Shown here: positions 29,273-38,483 of the stretch, in pieces
Layout: the number at the start of each line of letters is the position of its first letter
Numbering within the stretch: the stretch's first letter is position 1
Source of the DNA: Haloplasma contractile
GTDB lineage: Bacteria > Bacillota_I > Bacilli_A > Haloplasmatales > Haloplasmataceae
Reading direction: 5' to 3'
DNA: 53,365 bases
Assembly (NCBI GenBank): GCA_016841945.1
Contig: JAENYC010000025.1
Span: 1-53,365 of the forward strand
Made by a program: the position numbers and the translations under genes
The notes under the pieces: generated by a model
Told to the model about the DNA's origin: nothing
What the model saw: only the letters and a program-made list of their open reading frames with translations
Database searches by the model: none

Positions 29273-31705
29273 GTGAAAAAAATATTACTTAGTTTTCTAG
29301 CAATCATTTTTCTTATCGCTTTAGTAAGTTGTACAAGCAAAGAAGAAACAACTACAACAACTGAAGAAACAACTACAACAAGCGAAGAAACAACAACTGA
29401 TGAGACGACAACAACTGAAGAAGATACATCAGCACCGACGTTTAGTGGAACAGAAGATATTACCATTAATTGGGGAGAAGAATTTGATTTACTAGATGGT
29501 GTATCTGCATCTGATGAAGTTGATGGTGATTTAACAGACTCTATCACAACTGTTGGCACAGTTGATATTTATAAACACGGAAGTCACCAAATCACCTATA
29601 GTGTAACCAATAGTCAGTCTATTGAAACAACAGTTGAAAGAAAAGTTAAAGTAAATCAACCCACAATAGAACAACTAACAGAAATAATTAATGATGAAGA
29701 AAAAGTGACACAGTATGAAGAGGGCAATAACTTAGACTTATCAATTGATGGTTCTAGTAGCGATGGAATAGTTGAAGGTTGGGGCTCTTGGGGTATGGGT
29801 GGTCCATACTACATTGAAAACGGCATCATGACCTTCGAAACAGGTACAGAATATTTCCAAGTATCTAATGGAGATAATGACTTTAAAATTGATCAACGAT
29901 ACATTGTACTGTTTGACATTAAAAGTGATAACCCACATACAAAAAGTGGTGTACCATTTACATTCCGTACCATTGTTGGATCTGAAGAAGATGGATGGGA
30001 TGATTTCCATATACAATATTTTGAAAATGATATTACAACAGAAACGCAAACATTTGGTTTTGTCTTTAAATCTGAATATGAAACTAAAAATGTAATATTA
30101 TGGGCATCAGAACATGTTGATAACACATTGTATCTAAGCAATATTCAAATATATGAATTTTATCCAGAAGGAAAAGAATTAACCAACTCAGAACCGCCTG
30201 TCATAAATGGAACTGATAATACTGAAATAGAATGGGGAACTGAATTTGGGTTATTAGATGGAGTAAGTGCTACAGATGATGTTGATGGAGACATTACTTC
30301 ATCAATTACAACAGATGGCACTATTGATAAATTTACACCAGGAGAATATACTATAACTTACAAAGTAACAGATAGCGATAATCAAGAAGCAACCGAAACA
30401 AGAATCATCAAGGTATTAGAACCAACAACAGCTGATTTAATCGCAGCAGCAAATGATGATACAATCGTTATTCCATATGGAAAGGGCACTAACTTAGACT
30501 TATCAATTAATGGAAATAGTGATAATGGAGATGTGCCTGGTTGGGGACAATTTAGTTTTGGTGTTGGAGGTCCTTTCCGCATTGAAAATGAAGAATTAAT
30601 CTTTAATACAACAACTGATTATTATCAAGTGACTAATGGTGGAAATGCTTTTACTGTAGGACAACGATATATTGTATTATTTGATGTGAAAGCAGATAAT
30701 TTGCATGTCAAAGATGATGTGCCATTCACTTTTAGAACGATTATTGGTTCTGAAGAAAATGGTTGGGATGATTATCACATTCAATTATTTGATAATGATG
30801 TCACAACAGATTATCAAACATTCGCTTTTATCTTCAATGCTGAATATGCAACCGAAAATGTATTATTATTTGCATCAGAGCATGTAGCAAATACTATTTA
30901 TATTCGTAATATAAATATTTATGAGTTTTATCCTGAAGGAGCACCTTTATATGAAGCGCCAGAATTTGAAGGATTGAACAATGTTGAAATCCCTTGGGGT
31001 ACTGACTTTGATTTATTAGATGGAGTAAGTGCTACAGATGATGTTGATGGTGACATCACTTCATCAATTACAACAGAAGGTACACTTGATATATTAACAT
31101 CAGGGGAATATACTATAACTTACAAAGTAACAGATAGCGATAATCAAGAAGCAACCGAAACAAGAATCATCAAGGTATTAGAACCAACAACAGCTGATTT
31201 AATCGCAGCAGCAAATGATGATACAATCGTCAGCCCATATGAAGGTGGAAATAACTTAGACTTATCAATAGATGGAAATAGTAATGAAGGCGTTGTTGAA
31301 GGTTGGAGTTCATTTAGTTTTACTGGAGCTGGTGGTCCTTATAGTATATCAAATGGTGAGTTAATCATTAATACACCTGTAGATTACTATCAAGTTGCAA
31401 ATGGTGGAAATAACCTAAATCTAAATCAACAATATATCGTTTTATTCGATATTAAAGCAGATAATTTGCATCATAAAGATGATGTCCCATTCACATTTAG
31501 AACAATTGTTGGTTCTGAAGAGAATGGTTGGGATGATTACCACATTCAATTATTTGAGAATGATATTACAACACAAACTCAAACATTTGCATTCTTATTC
31601 ACAGCTAAATATGAAACAAACAATGTATTAGCATTTATTACAGAACATGTAGAAAATACAATATATATAAGTAATATCCAACTCTTAGAAATAACTTCAC
31701 AATAA
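29273..31705 (+). CDS. Surface lipoprotein with three Ig-like plus three glycan-binding-like modules
   Basis: GTG 29273 is chosen because AAAGGAGAG is six bases upstream and it gives a lipoprotein signal (LIALVSC). The frame extends upstream to a TTG at 29240 without an RBS. A Thr/Glu linker is followed by three tandem units, each with a DUF5011-type Ig-like domain (EFDLLDGVSASDEVDGDLTD, then ITYSVT) and a beta-jelly-roll domain (RYIVLFDIKSDN, PFTFRTIVGSEE, GWDDFHIQYF, YLSNIQIYEFYPEG). The jelly rolls resemble carbohydrate-binding modules; no catalytic domain is seen. It probably displays a glycan on the cell surface for the extracellular enzyme and importers. Units 2 and 3 share a 125-base identical segment. 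Three operators and a consensus promoter precede it. Confidence 0.85.
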   Translation: MKKILLSFLAIIFLIALVSCTSKEETTTTTEETTTTSEETTTDETTTTEEDTSAPTFSGTEDITINWGEEFDLLDGVSASDEVDGDLTDSITTVGTVDIYKHGSHQITYSVTNSQSIETTVERKVKVNQPTIEQLTEIINDEEKVTQYEEGNNLDLSIDGSSSDGIVEGWGSWGMGGPYYIENGIMTFETGTEYFQVSNGDNDFKIDQRYIVLFDIKSDNPHTKSGVPFTFRTIVGSEEDGWDDFHIQYFENDITTETQTFGFVFKSEYETKNVILWASEHVDNTLYLSNIQIYEFYPEGKELTNSEPPVINGTDNTEIEWGTEFGLLDGVSATDDVDGDITSSITTDGTIDKFTPGEYTITYKVTDSDNQEATETRIIKVLEPTTADLIAAANDDTIVIPYGKGTNLDLSINGNSDNGDVPGWGQFSFGVGGPFRIENEELIFNTTTDYYQVTNGGNAFTVGQRYIVLFDVKADNLHVKDDVPFTFRTIIGSEENGWDDYHIQLFDNDVTTDYQTFAFIFNAEYATENVLLFASEHVANTIYIRNINIYEFYPEGAPLYEAPEFEGLNNVEIPWGTDFDLLDGVSATDDVDGDITSSITTEGTLDILTSGEYTITYKVTDSDNQEATETRIIKVLEPTTADLIAAANDDTIVSPYEGGNNLDLSIDGNSNEGVVEGWSSFSFTGAGGPYSISNGELIINTPVDYYQVANGGNNLNLNQQYIVLFDIKADNLHHKDDVPFTFRTIVGSEENGWDDYHIQLFENDITTQTQTFAFLFTAKYETNNVLAFITEHVENTIYISNIQLLEITSQ
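30344..30468 (+). repeat. 125-base exact direct repeat, copy 1
   Basis: Identical base for base to 31106-31230, 762 bases downstream. It encodes the end of the second Ig-like domain and the start of the following glycan-binding module. Confidence 0.9.
31106..31230 (+). repeat. 125-base exact direct repeat, copy 2
   Basis: Second copy of the repeat at 30344-30468. Identity at synonymous positions indicates recent duplication or gene conversion between modules 2 and 3. Confidence 0.9.
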
Positions 31706-31771
31706 TACTTCTTTTAATACTAAAAACACTTAAACACTTTACTGAATACTTAATATAATAAAGCCCAATAC

Positions 31772-31814
31772 AAAAGCTCGTGAATCACTATATTTGTGAT
31801 TTTCACGAGCTTTT
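31772..31814. terminator. Bidirectional terminator between lipoprotein and hydF
   Basis: AAAAGCTCGTGAA..TCAC pairs with GTGA..TTCACGAGCTTTT (17 pairs, two-base bulge). T-runs on both strands lie between convergent genes ending at 31705 and 31865. Confidence 0.85.
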
Positions 31815-31864
31815 AAACTGTATAAATTAATGTATAAATATAATGCATGCAATAATGAAAAGAT

Positions 31865-33058
31865 TCATATTATCACATTTAATATCTCAATACTACGTTC
31901 TAATATACCATTTAGATAAGCAAGTACAATCCCATAATTTGTGATAGGAACACCATATGCTTTGGCTATTTTGATTCTTGAAGCCATTGTTTTTTTATTG
32001 AACATACAATTTCCACAATGAATGATTAAATCATAAGGAGATAAATCACTAGGAAAATCTTGACCCATTACATGATGATAAGTTGGGTTAATCTTCATCT
32101 TTTGATTAATAAGATTTGGAATTTTATATCTTCCTATATCTTCATGGGATACATTATGAGAACAACTTTCAGCAATCAATATATTCGCATTATCTGTTAA
32201 GGTTTTTAAAGTTTTGACATCTTCAATAAATACATCGATATCTCCTTTATATCTGGCAAACAAAATAGAAAATGAGGTAAGATAAATATCATTTGGTACT
32301 ATTTGATTCACCTTTTTAAATGCTTGTGAATCAGTAATCACTAAATCTATCTTGTTCAATTCATTAATTGCACTTTCAAGTTCTGTATCTCTTACTACAT
32401 GACATTTAATACCATAATCTAAACAATCTCTTATGACTTGTACTTGTGGAAGTATAATTCGACCTTTAGGTGCTTCTGAATCAATTGGTACCACTAAAAC
32501 AACAGTTGAATTATAATTTAGTAAATCACCTATAATGGGTTCCTCTTTTTCTTGTTTTAAGTTTTTTATAATGACCTCTTTTAAATTGTTCATATCGTGA
32601 GGATTAAATGTTGAAACAAAACTTGCTTTCTCATATTCCTTTTTTAAAAGTATAATTTCATCATCATTTAATAGATCTATTTTATTAAAGACAATCTTAT
32701 AAGGCGTATGATACTTCTTACATTCTAATACTAATTGATCAATATAGATTGTATCATAATCTAAAACATCTATAATTATTAATGCCAAATCAGTTTTTTG
32801 CATCATCTTTTTTGTCATATCAACACGTAACTGGCCTAAGGTACCTATATCATCAATGCCTGCTGTATCAATAAATACAACGGGTCCATAGGGAATCAGT
32901 TCCATTCTCTTTTTAACGGGATCTGTTGTCGTGCCTTTTTTCTCTGATACAATCGATACCGTTTGATTGAGCATCGCGTTTAATAAACTAGACTTACCTG
33001 CATTTCGTTGACCAAATAGGGTTATGTGAGGGATATTTGCTTCTGGTGTTTGATTCAT
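31865..33058 (-). CDS. hydF: [FeFe]-hydrogenase maturation GTPase HydF
   Basis: The 397-residue protein has a G-domain with Walker A GQRNAGKSSL (11-20), the switch motif DTAG and NKID. A dimerisation region follows, then a C-terminal cluster-binding domain with CSHN and HCGNC, fitting the HydF C-x-H...H-C-x-x-C pattern. HydF is the scaffold on which the 2Fe subcluster of the H-cluster is assembled before transfer to apo-hydrogenase. The last gene of hydE-hydG-hydF; GGAGG precedes ATG 33058. A decayed fragment of a second copy lies at 5359-5500. No hydrogenase structural gene is in the window. Confidence 0.95.
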   Translation of the reverse strand: MNQTPEANIPHITLFGQRNAGKSSLLNAMLNQTVSIVSEKKGTTTDPVKKRMELIPYGPVVFIDTAGIDDIGTLGQLRVDMTKKMMQKTDLALIIIDVLDYDTIYIDQLVLECKKYHTPYKIVFNKIDLLNDDEIILLKKEYEKASFVSTFNPHDMNNLKEVIIKNLKQEKEEPIIGDLLNYNSTVVLVVPIDSEAPKGRIILPQVQVIRDCLDYGIKCHVVRDTELESAINELNKIDLVITDSQAFKKVNQIVPNDIYLTSFSILFARYKGDIDVFIEDVKTLKTLTDNANILIAESCSHNVSHEDIGRYKIPNLINQKMKINPTYHHVMGQDFPSDLSPYDLIIHCGNCMFNKKTMASRIKIAKAYGVPITNYGIVLAYLNGILERSIEILNVII

Positions 33059-33072
33059 TTTAAACCTCCAGT

Positions 33073-34455
33073 TTAGATAAATAAATCTCTTTCATTGTTT
33101 TCAATTCTTTCCAACGCTTTTATCGTATAGTCCCTTACCTTTTCATTTTTTATGGCTTGTACTCTTGTATGAATAAATGTTTTAGCTTTTTCTTTTAATA
33201 CCTCTGAACCATAATCCTCTACATATTCCATTAAAGTCATCAACGCATTAGGTTCACAAACATTACCAATCTGTCCTGATTTCGCAAGTCTCATAAAACG
33301 ATCTCCCGTTCTACCACTTCGATAACAAGCGGTACAATAACTAGGAATATATCCACTATCAACAAGTTGTGATATTACTTCAAGTGGAGCGCGTTCATCA
33401 CTTAACTCAAATTGATTAATCGTTTGTTTACTTTCATATTTCTCCTTATATCCTCCTACCTCTGTACAACTACCTGCACTGATTTGAGATACACCATGCT
33501 TTATCAATCGTTCACGCATTTTAGGCGTTTCACGGGTAGACAAGATGATTCCAACAAATGGAAGTGCTAAACGTAACACTGTCACAATGCGAATAAATGC
33601 TTCATCATCAACTAAGTTAGGGAACAGATCAAGTGATACACCTTCTGCTTTTTTTAATCTTGGAACACTAATGGTATGAAAACCGACGCCATACTTTTCT
33701 TCTAAATACAGATTATGCATAATAAGAGATAATACTTCAAATTTATAATCATATAATCCAAATAATACACCAGCCCCAACATCATCAATCCCCGCTTCCA
33801 TCGCTCTATCAAAAGCAGTGAGATGATATTCATAATTGCTTTTTGGACCTTTAGGATGCATTTTCTTATAGGTATCTTCATGATAGGTTTCTTGAAATAA
33901 AATATAGGTCCCTATTCCTTTTTCCTTTAATCGTTTATAATTTTCTACTGTAGTAGCGGCAATATTAACATTAATACGTCTTATATTCCCATTTTGATTT
34001 CTTGTATCATATATTGTATCCATTGATTCTAATATATAATCCATACTACAATTGATCGGGTCTTCTCCTGCTTCTAATGCCAATCTTTTATGACCTAAAC
34101 TTTCTAATGTTTTAACCTCTTGCGCAATTTGTTTTTGCGTAAGTCTCTTACGTTTAAATTTATTTTTCATATTATATCCACAGTAAACACATTGATTCAC
34201 ACAATAATTACTAATATAAAATGGCGCAAATAAAACAACCCGTTTCCCATAAATTGTTTCCTTCATCTTCCCTGCGATTGTTTTTATTCTTTCTAATTGA
34301 TCATCATCTTTTACCTCAAGTAATTTTGCGACATCTAATAAATCTAAATTCTCATGATGTTCTGCTTTATCTATTATCTCATCTATCTCTTCATGGGTTG
34401 GGTTAACAGATGTTTTTAAAATTTCTTTTACTTTCTCCTCATTAATAAATTTCAT
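33073..34455 (-). CDS. hydG: [FeFe]-hydrogenase maturation radical SAM enzyme HydG (tyrosine lyase)
   Basis: A 460-residue radical SAM protein. The SAM-cluster motif CVNQCVYC (CX3CX2C) lies near residue 86. The second cluster motif at the C-terminus is CTAC followed by 22 residues and C, exactly the CX2CX22C signature of HydG. HydG cleaves tyrosine to give the CO and cyanide ligands of the H-cluster. The gene starts one base after the hydE stop and ends 14 bases before hydF, forming a tight operon. Confidence 0.96.
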   Translation of the reverse strand: MKFINEEKVKEILKTSVNPTHEEIDEIIDKAEHHENLDLLDVAKLLEVKDDDQLERIKTIAGKMKETIYGKRVVLFAPFYISNYCVNQCVYCGYNMKNKFKRKRLTQKQIAQEVKTLESLGHKRLALEAGEDPINCSMDYILESMDTIYDTRNQNGNIRRINVNIAATTVENYKRLKEKGIGTYILFQETYHEDTYKKMHPKGPKSNYEYHLTAFDRAMEAGIDDVGAGVLFGLYDYKFEVLSLIMHNLYLEEKYGVGFHTISVPRLKKAEGVSLDLFPNLVDDEAFIRIVTVLRLALPFVGIILSTRETPKMRERLIKHGVSQISAGSCTEVGGYKEKYESKQTINQFELSDERAPLEVISQLVDSGYIPSYCTACYRSGRTGDRFMRLAKSGQIGNVCEPNALMTLMEYVEDYGSEVLKEKAKTFIHTRVQAIKNEKVRDYTIKALERIENNERDLFI

Positions 34456-34456
34456 T

Positions 34457-35548
34457 TTATAAAATCTCCTTTCTAAAATCTATATGATCGCCTCTAGACA
34501 TATCAACTATATATCCAATTTTGTTTATATTATTTTGTATTTCTTCTAAATTGTATTTTAAAACCTTATTTTGATATAGTTCATATTTATTCTTATAAAT
34601 CACTGGTGTTAGATTTGGCATCAAAACATTGGCGCCAAATTTAAACGCCCTCTCTTTTCCTAATGGGTCAAGTGTTTCAAGTGCCGTCGTTGCGGGTAAT
34701 AACACTTTAGGTAACAACAATCTTGTTAATCCAAGCATCACAAGTGTCTGTAACGCGGTACCACTCTTATTACCTTTTAATGGCGTATTGGGGTGGCAAA
34801 TGAATGGCCCTATTCCACACATATGGGGACTAAAGTTCTTTACGAATTTTAAATCCTTTAATAAATCATCATTCGTTTGATGAGGAAGACCCACCATAAA
34901 TCCAGCTCCAACCTGATAACCAATCGCCTTTACCTCCTCTAAACACCTCATTCTATTCACAAGTGTCATCCCTTGATGTAAAGATTGATATAATGAGGGA
35001 GATGCTGCTTCATGACGTAAAAGATAGCGTTCAACACCAGCTTCATACAATTTATGATAACTTTCATTTGAGAGTTCACCAACTGATAAAGTAACAGCAC
35101 ATTGAGGATTTAAAGATTTAATATTTTTTACAATTTCTACTAATTTATCATCTGTATAATAAGGGTCTTCACCACTTTGTAATACAAAAGTCTGAATTCC
35201 TAATGCTAGACCTCTTTTGACACTCTTTAAGATCTCATCCATCCTTAATCGATACCTATCAATATTAGCGTTATGACGACTAATACCACAGTATAAACAT
35301 CCTTGTTTACAATAATTACTAAATTCTACTAATCCTCTTAAATAGATGGATTTATCATAATACTTAAACCTCATTAAAGTCGCATAATGACTCATGATAT
35401 CAAGGTCACCTTGGGTGATATTGTCTAAAATATAAAGCATCTCATTATCTTCTAAATTTGATTGAATGTATAGTTTTTTTATTAACGCTTCTATTAAAGG
35501 ATTGGGTTTATTCTTCTTATTTAAATTAGGTAAAATTGTACACATCAT
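34457..35548 (-). CDS. hydE: [FeFe]-hydrogenase maturation radical SAM enzyme HydE
   Basis: A 363-residue radical SAM protein with CKQGCLYC (CX3CX2C) at about 80-87, the FVLQSGEDPYYTD stretch and a C-terminal barrel with MPNLTPVIYK, typical of HydE. HydE processes an iron-cysteine complex from HydG during H-cluster assembly. First gene of the operon. AGAGG precedes tandem ATGs at 35548 and 35545. An FNR/CRP-like palindrome lies at 35605-35620 upstream of the likely -10. Confidence 0.94.
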   Translation of the reverse strand: MMCTILPNLNKKNKPNPLIEALIKKLYIQSNLEDNEMLYILDNITQGDLDIMSHYATLMRFKYYDKSIYLRGLVEFSNYCKQGCLYCGISRHNANIDRYRLRMDEILKSVKRGLALGIQTFVLQSGEDPYYTDDKLVEIVKNIKSLNPQCAVTLSVGELSNESYHKLYEAGVERYLLRHEAASPSLYQSLHQGMTLVNRMRCLEEVKAIGYQVGAGFMVGLPHQTNDDLLKDLKFVKNFSPHMCGIGPFICHPNTPLKGNKSGTALQTLVMLGLTRLLLPKVLLPATTALETLDPLGKERAFKFGANVLMPNLTPVIYKNKYELYQNKVLKYNLEEIQNNINKIGYIVDMSRGDHIDFRKEIL

Positions 35549-35577
35549 AACAACCTCTTTTTCTTCTGTCTAATATT

Positions 35578-35583
35578 AATATA
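35578..35583 (-). promoter_or_regulatory. Candidate -10 of the hyd operon
   Basis: TATATT (35583-35578, minus strand) lies 32 bases, centre to centre, from the palindrome at 35605-35620, the geometry of a class II activator promoter. No good -35 is present, as expected for an activator-dependent promoter. Confidence 0.45.
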
Positions 35584-35604
35584 ATAAAAAAATCACCTTT
35601 TGTA

Positions 35605-35620
35605 TGTAACATATGTGACA
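35605..35620. promoter_or_regulatory. FNR/CRP-like activator site upstream of hydE
   Basis: TGTAACATATGTGACA is a two-fold symmetric TGTnACA-TA-TGTnACA element of the kind bound by Crp/Fnr-family regulators. Its centre would be about -41.5 from the inferred start. It lies within a larger AT-rich inverted repeat (AAAAATCAC near 35588 with GTGATTTTT near 35640), which could instead be a weak terminator. Confidence 0.45.
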
Positions 35621-35756
35621 AAAATGATATTTTTGTGATTTTTTTAACAAAGTAATTTTTATGCACCAAGCACCACTCGCCCATCATCATCATAAAATAT
35701 AGTGTTGTTTAGAATAAATAACTTTAAAATTAATATTAATAAAAGAGGTGAAAAAG

Positions 35757-36107
35757 ATGTATTCGCAGTATCAAGCACCTTTAGGCACATTTTCTTATAC
35801 CGTACAACCCGGTGATGCACTTTATGAAATAGCGAGAAGATATAATACAACGGTTGAAAATATAGTAGCTGTAAATAATATTCCTAATCCGAATCAAATC
35901 TCTATTGGTCAAACACTAATGATACCAGCCTCTCCACCAGAAGCCATTATCTACACCGTACAACCTGGTGATGCACTCTATTCCATTGCGCAACAATTCG
36001 GTACAAATATAGAAAACATATTAGCTTTTAACTATCTTCCTAATCCAGACATGCTTTATATTGGTCAACAATTAGTCATCCCAACATCTTTAAGATATTT
36101 TTATTAA
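35757..36107 (+). CDS. Small protein with two LysM domains
   Basis: ATG 35757 is five bases after AGAGGTG; the in-frame GTG at 35748 is part of that RBS. The 116-residue protein has a short N-terminal tail without a signal peptide and two LysM units. These are YTVQPGDALYEIARRYNTTV...IPNPNQISIGQTLMIP and YTVQPGDALYSIAQQFGTNI...LPNPDMLYIGQQLVIP. LysM binds N-acetylglucosamine-containing glycans; in spore-forming Firmicutes similar small LysM proteins are spore-coat or morphogenetic proteins. Monocistronic on the plus strand between two minus-strand operons. Confidence 0.88.
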   Translation: MYSQYQAPLGTFSYTVQPGDALYEIARRYNTTVENIVAVNNIPNPNQISIGQTLMIPASPPEAIIYTVQPGDALYSIAQQFGTNIENILAFNYLPNPDMLYIGQQLVIPTSLRYFY

Positions 36108-36113
36108 AAAAAT

Positions 36114-36140
36114 AACCTCTATTATCAACTAATAGAGGTT
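36114..36140. terminator. Bidirectional terminator between the LysM gene and glgA
   Basis: AACCTCTATTA pairs with TAATAGAGGTT around a five-base loop (perfect 11-base-pair stem). TTCTT follows on the plus strand and TATTTTTTT on the minus strand. Confidence 0.85.
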
Positions 36141-36143
36141 TTC

Positions 36144-37565
36144 TTATGTTGTTAAATTTTCATAGAGCTTTTTATAGTTTTCAGCTGATACTTCCCAACT
36201 AAAATCGACTTTCATCGCATTCTTGATTAAGCCTTTAAATCGTTCTTTATCATAATAAATATCAAAGGCATATCGCAAGACATTAATCATATCCTTTTCA
36301 TTCAAAGAATCAAACCCAAAACCATATCCTTCCTTGGTATATTCATTATAGTTCACAACAGTGTCTTTTAATCCCCCTGTTTTTCTCACAATGGGAATCG
36401 TTCCATAACGCATTGCGATGAGTTGGGATAAACCACAGGGTTCAAATAACGATGGCATAAGAAAGAAGTCCCCACCTGCATATATAAATCTCGCCAAACT
36501 GTTATTAAACTCGATTGCGACTTTAAACTTATCATGATATTGTCGACTCATTTCATATAAAAAGTGTTCATAATGATGTTCTCCACAACCTAGTAAGATA
36601 AACTGACAGTCTAAAGTCATCATTTCATGAAAACCTTTCATGATAATATCAAGCCCTTTTTGTTTAACTAGTCGTGATATCATCACCACAATAGGAATAT
36701 CTTTTGTTGGTAAATTAAAATAGTTTTGAAGAAATTCTTTATTGTCTTTCTTTTTATCTATATGATTAATATCATATTTTTTCTTTATCATATGGTCTTT
36801 CTTAGGATTAAAGTCCAATGTATCTAAACCATTTAAGATACCAACGATTTCTTTTCGCTGATTTAAGGCATAATCTAATCCTTCACTAAACTCCCATGAT
36901 TTTATTTCCTTGGCATATGTAGGCGAAACGGTAGTCACTTTATCCACTAATAAAATCGCAGTTTTTAAAAAATTCATTCTATTATCATGACAAGTAATCG
37001 TACATAAATCTTGACTTAACATACAGTAATCTAACATCATACGGTCAAAACTACCTTGATAATAGATATTATGAATGGTTAATACGGTTTTAATATTTTG
37101 ATATTCTTTTTTATGTTGATAAATCTCTTTTAAGAATAATGGTAGTACACCTGCATGCCAATCATTGATATGAATAATATCCGGTTTAAAACGGATATGA
37201 TGAATCATTTCTAAAACTGCTTTAGAAAACAAGGCAAATCTTGCCCCTTCATCATCATATCCATAAATTCCATCACGATTAAAATAATCATGGTCTACAA
37301 AATAATAAGTGAGATTTTGATGTTTAAAACTATCAATCCCACAGTACATCCTTTGATTTCCAATCTCTATCGTAAAATCACATTCTCTTTTAAAATGTTC
37401 TGTATACATAGAACTGATATTTCGATACTTCGGTAATACTACCCTTACATGACATCCCACCTTTTTTAATGCTTTTGGTAAAGCCCCCGCTACATCAGCT
37501 AATCCACCACTTTTAACAAATGGACTACATTCTGAAGCAACATAAAGCACTTTAATTGTGATCAC
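36144..37565 (-). CDS. glgA: Glycogen synthase (ADP-glucose type, GT5)
   Basis: The 473-residue protein is full length for bacterial GlgA. It has the nucleotide-sugar loop KSGGLADVAGALPKAL (KxGGL, about 18-33), HINDWHAG (about 130), and the C-terminal GT-B motifs SRLVKQKGLDIIMKG and MPSLFEPCGLSQLIAMRYG. It elongates alpha-1,4-glucan from ADP-glucose. No other glycogen genes are adjacent; it follows prmC by two bases. The start is uncertain: GTG 37565 overlaps the likely RBS AGAGGTG, an ATT codon at 37556 is well spaced, and GTG 37550 is further in. Confidence 0.93.
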   Translation of the reverse strand: MITIKVLYVASECSPFVKSGGLADVAGALPKALKKVGCHVRVVLPKYRNISSMYTEHFKRECDFTIEIGNQRMYCGIDSFKHQNLTYYFVDHDYFNRDGIYGYDDEGARFALFSKAVLEMIHHIRFKPDIIHINDWHAGVLPLFLKEIYQHKKEYQNIKTVLTIHNIYYQGSFDRMMLDYCMLSQDLCTITCHDNRMNFLKTAILLVDKVTTVSPTYAKEIKSWEFSEGLDYALNQRKEIVGILNGLDTLDFNPKKDHMIKKKYDINHIDKKKDNKEFLQNYFNLPTKDIPIVVMISRLVKQKGLDIIMKGFHEMMTLDCQFILLGCGEHHYEHFLYEMSRQYHDKFKVAIEFNNSLARFIYAGGDFFLMPSLFEPCGLSQLIAMRYGTIPIVRKTGGLKDTVVNYNEYTKEGYGFGFDSLNEKDMINVLRYAFDIYYDKERFKGLIKNAMKVDFSWEVSAENYKKLYENLTT

Positions 37566-37567
37566 CT

Positions 37568-38413
37568 CTAATTGTATAAAATCGTTATTCTATCTTTCCC
37601 ATTCATATCTTGAATGATTTCATACTGTGCATCTTTATAATACTTTTTAATCAATCGTTTTAACTCTAATTTTTGATTCCAACCATGTTCGAATGCGATT
37701 ATGTTTTTAGGTTTTAATATGAGATGGGCATTTTTTAAAATCTGTTCATAAAAAAACATCCCATCATGACCCCCATATAATGCCACATGGGGTTCATTAT
37801 CCTTTACTAAGGCTTCCACATATTCTTCTTTCGGTATATAAGGAGGATTAGATACCAATATATCGTATTTCTTTCCATTGTCAATAAGGGGTTGTAACAT
37901 ATCTCCACATAAAAAATGTACATTGGCTCCTAATAACTGAGCATTCTTCTTAGCAACATCAAGTGCTTGCTCACTAATATCAGTCGCATCAACTGTCATA
38001 TTTTCTTCTTCTAAACTAAGGGTTATCGCAATCGCACCAGAACCCGTTCCAACATCCACAACCTCAACCTTTTCATGATTGAAGTATTCATCATAACAAG
38101 CTAAAACCTGTGCCACTAACTCCTCAGTCTCAAATCGAGGAATTAACACATCAGGACTCACTAAGAATTTATGTCCATAAAAATAAACATATCCCATGAT
38201 ATGTTGTATAGGAATATTATCTTCGATATATAATCTAACCCCTTTTTTATAATCTAGTTCTAAATCCCTTTTTACCTCTTCATCCATATTAGCGATTAAC
38301 TCATAACTTTCTTTATTTAAAAAATGCATGAGTAATAATTTAATCGCACTTGATTCTTTATGATGATAAACTGCCAACTGTTCCCCATATTTTAGTAATT
38401 CTCTTACTGTCAT
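37568..38413 (-). CDS. prmC: Peptide chain release factor N5-glutamine methyltransferase
   Basis: The 281-residue protein has an N-terminal helical domain, SAM motif I VVDVGTGSGAIAITL (about 115-129) and the catalytic NPPY motif (VSNPPYIPKEEY, about 184-195). PrmC methylates the GGQ glutamine of release factors. Its usual neighbour prfA is present in the window (46860-47933) but about 8.5 kb away, so the common prfA-prmC operon is split. ATG 38413 follows GAGGTGAAGA; it is probably cotranscribed with glgA. Confidence 0.94.
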   Translation of the reverse strand: MTVRELLKYGEQLAVYHHKESSAIKLLLMHFLNKESYELIANMDEEVKRDLELDYKKGVRLYIEDNIPIQHIMGYVYFYGHKFLVSPDVLIPRFETEELVAQVLACYDEYFNHEKVEVVDVGTGSGAIAITLSLEEENMTVDATDISEQALDVAKKNAQLLGANVHFLCGDMLQPLIDNGKKYDILVSNPPYIPKEEYVEALVKDNEPHVALYGGHDGMFFYEQILKNAHLILKPKNIIAFEHGWNQKLELKRLIKKYYKDAQYEIIQDMNGKDRITILYN

Positions 38414-38483
38414 TTCTTCACCTCAAACACTATTACTAGTTTAACTATAAAATAAAAAAATATGAAAATAAAATAAAATTACC

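Noticed and set aside
29230-29559. Minus-strand 109-codon ORF rich in Ser/Val
   Set aside because: It is the antisense of the Thr/Glu linker of the lipoprotein and covers its promoter; the composition is a by-product of the repeat.
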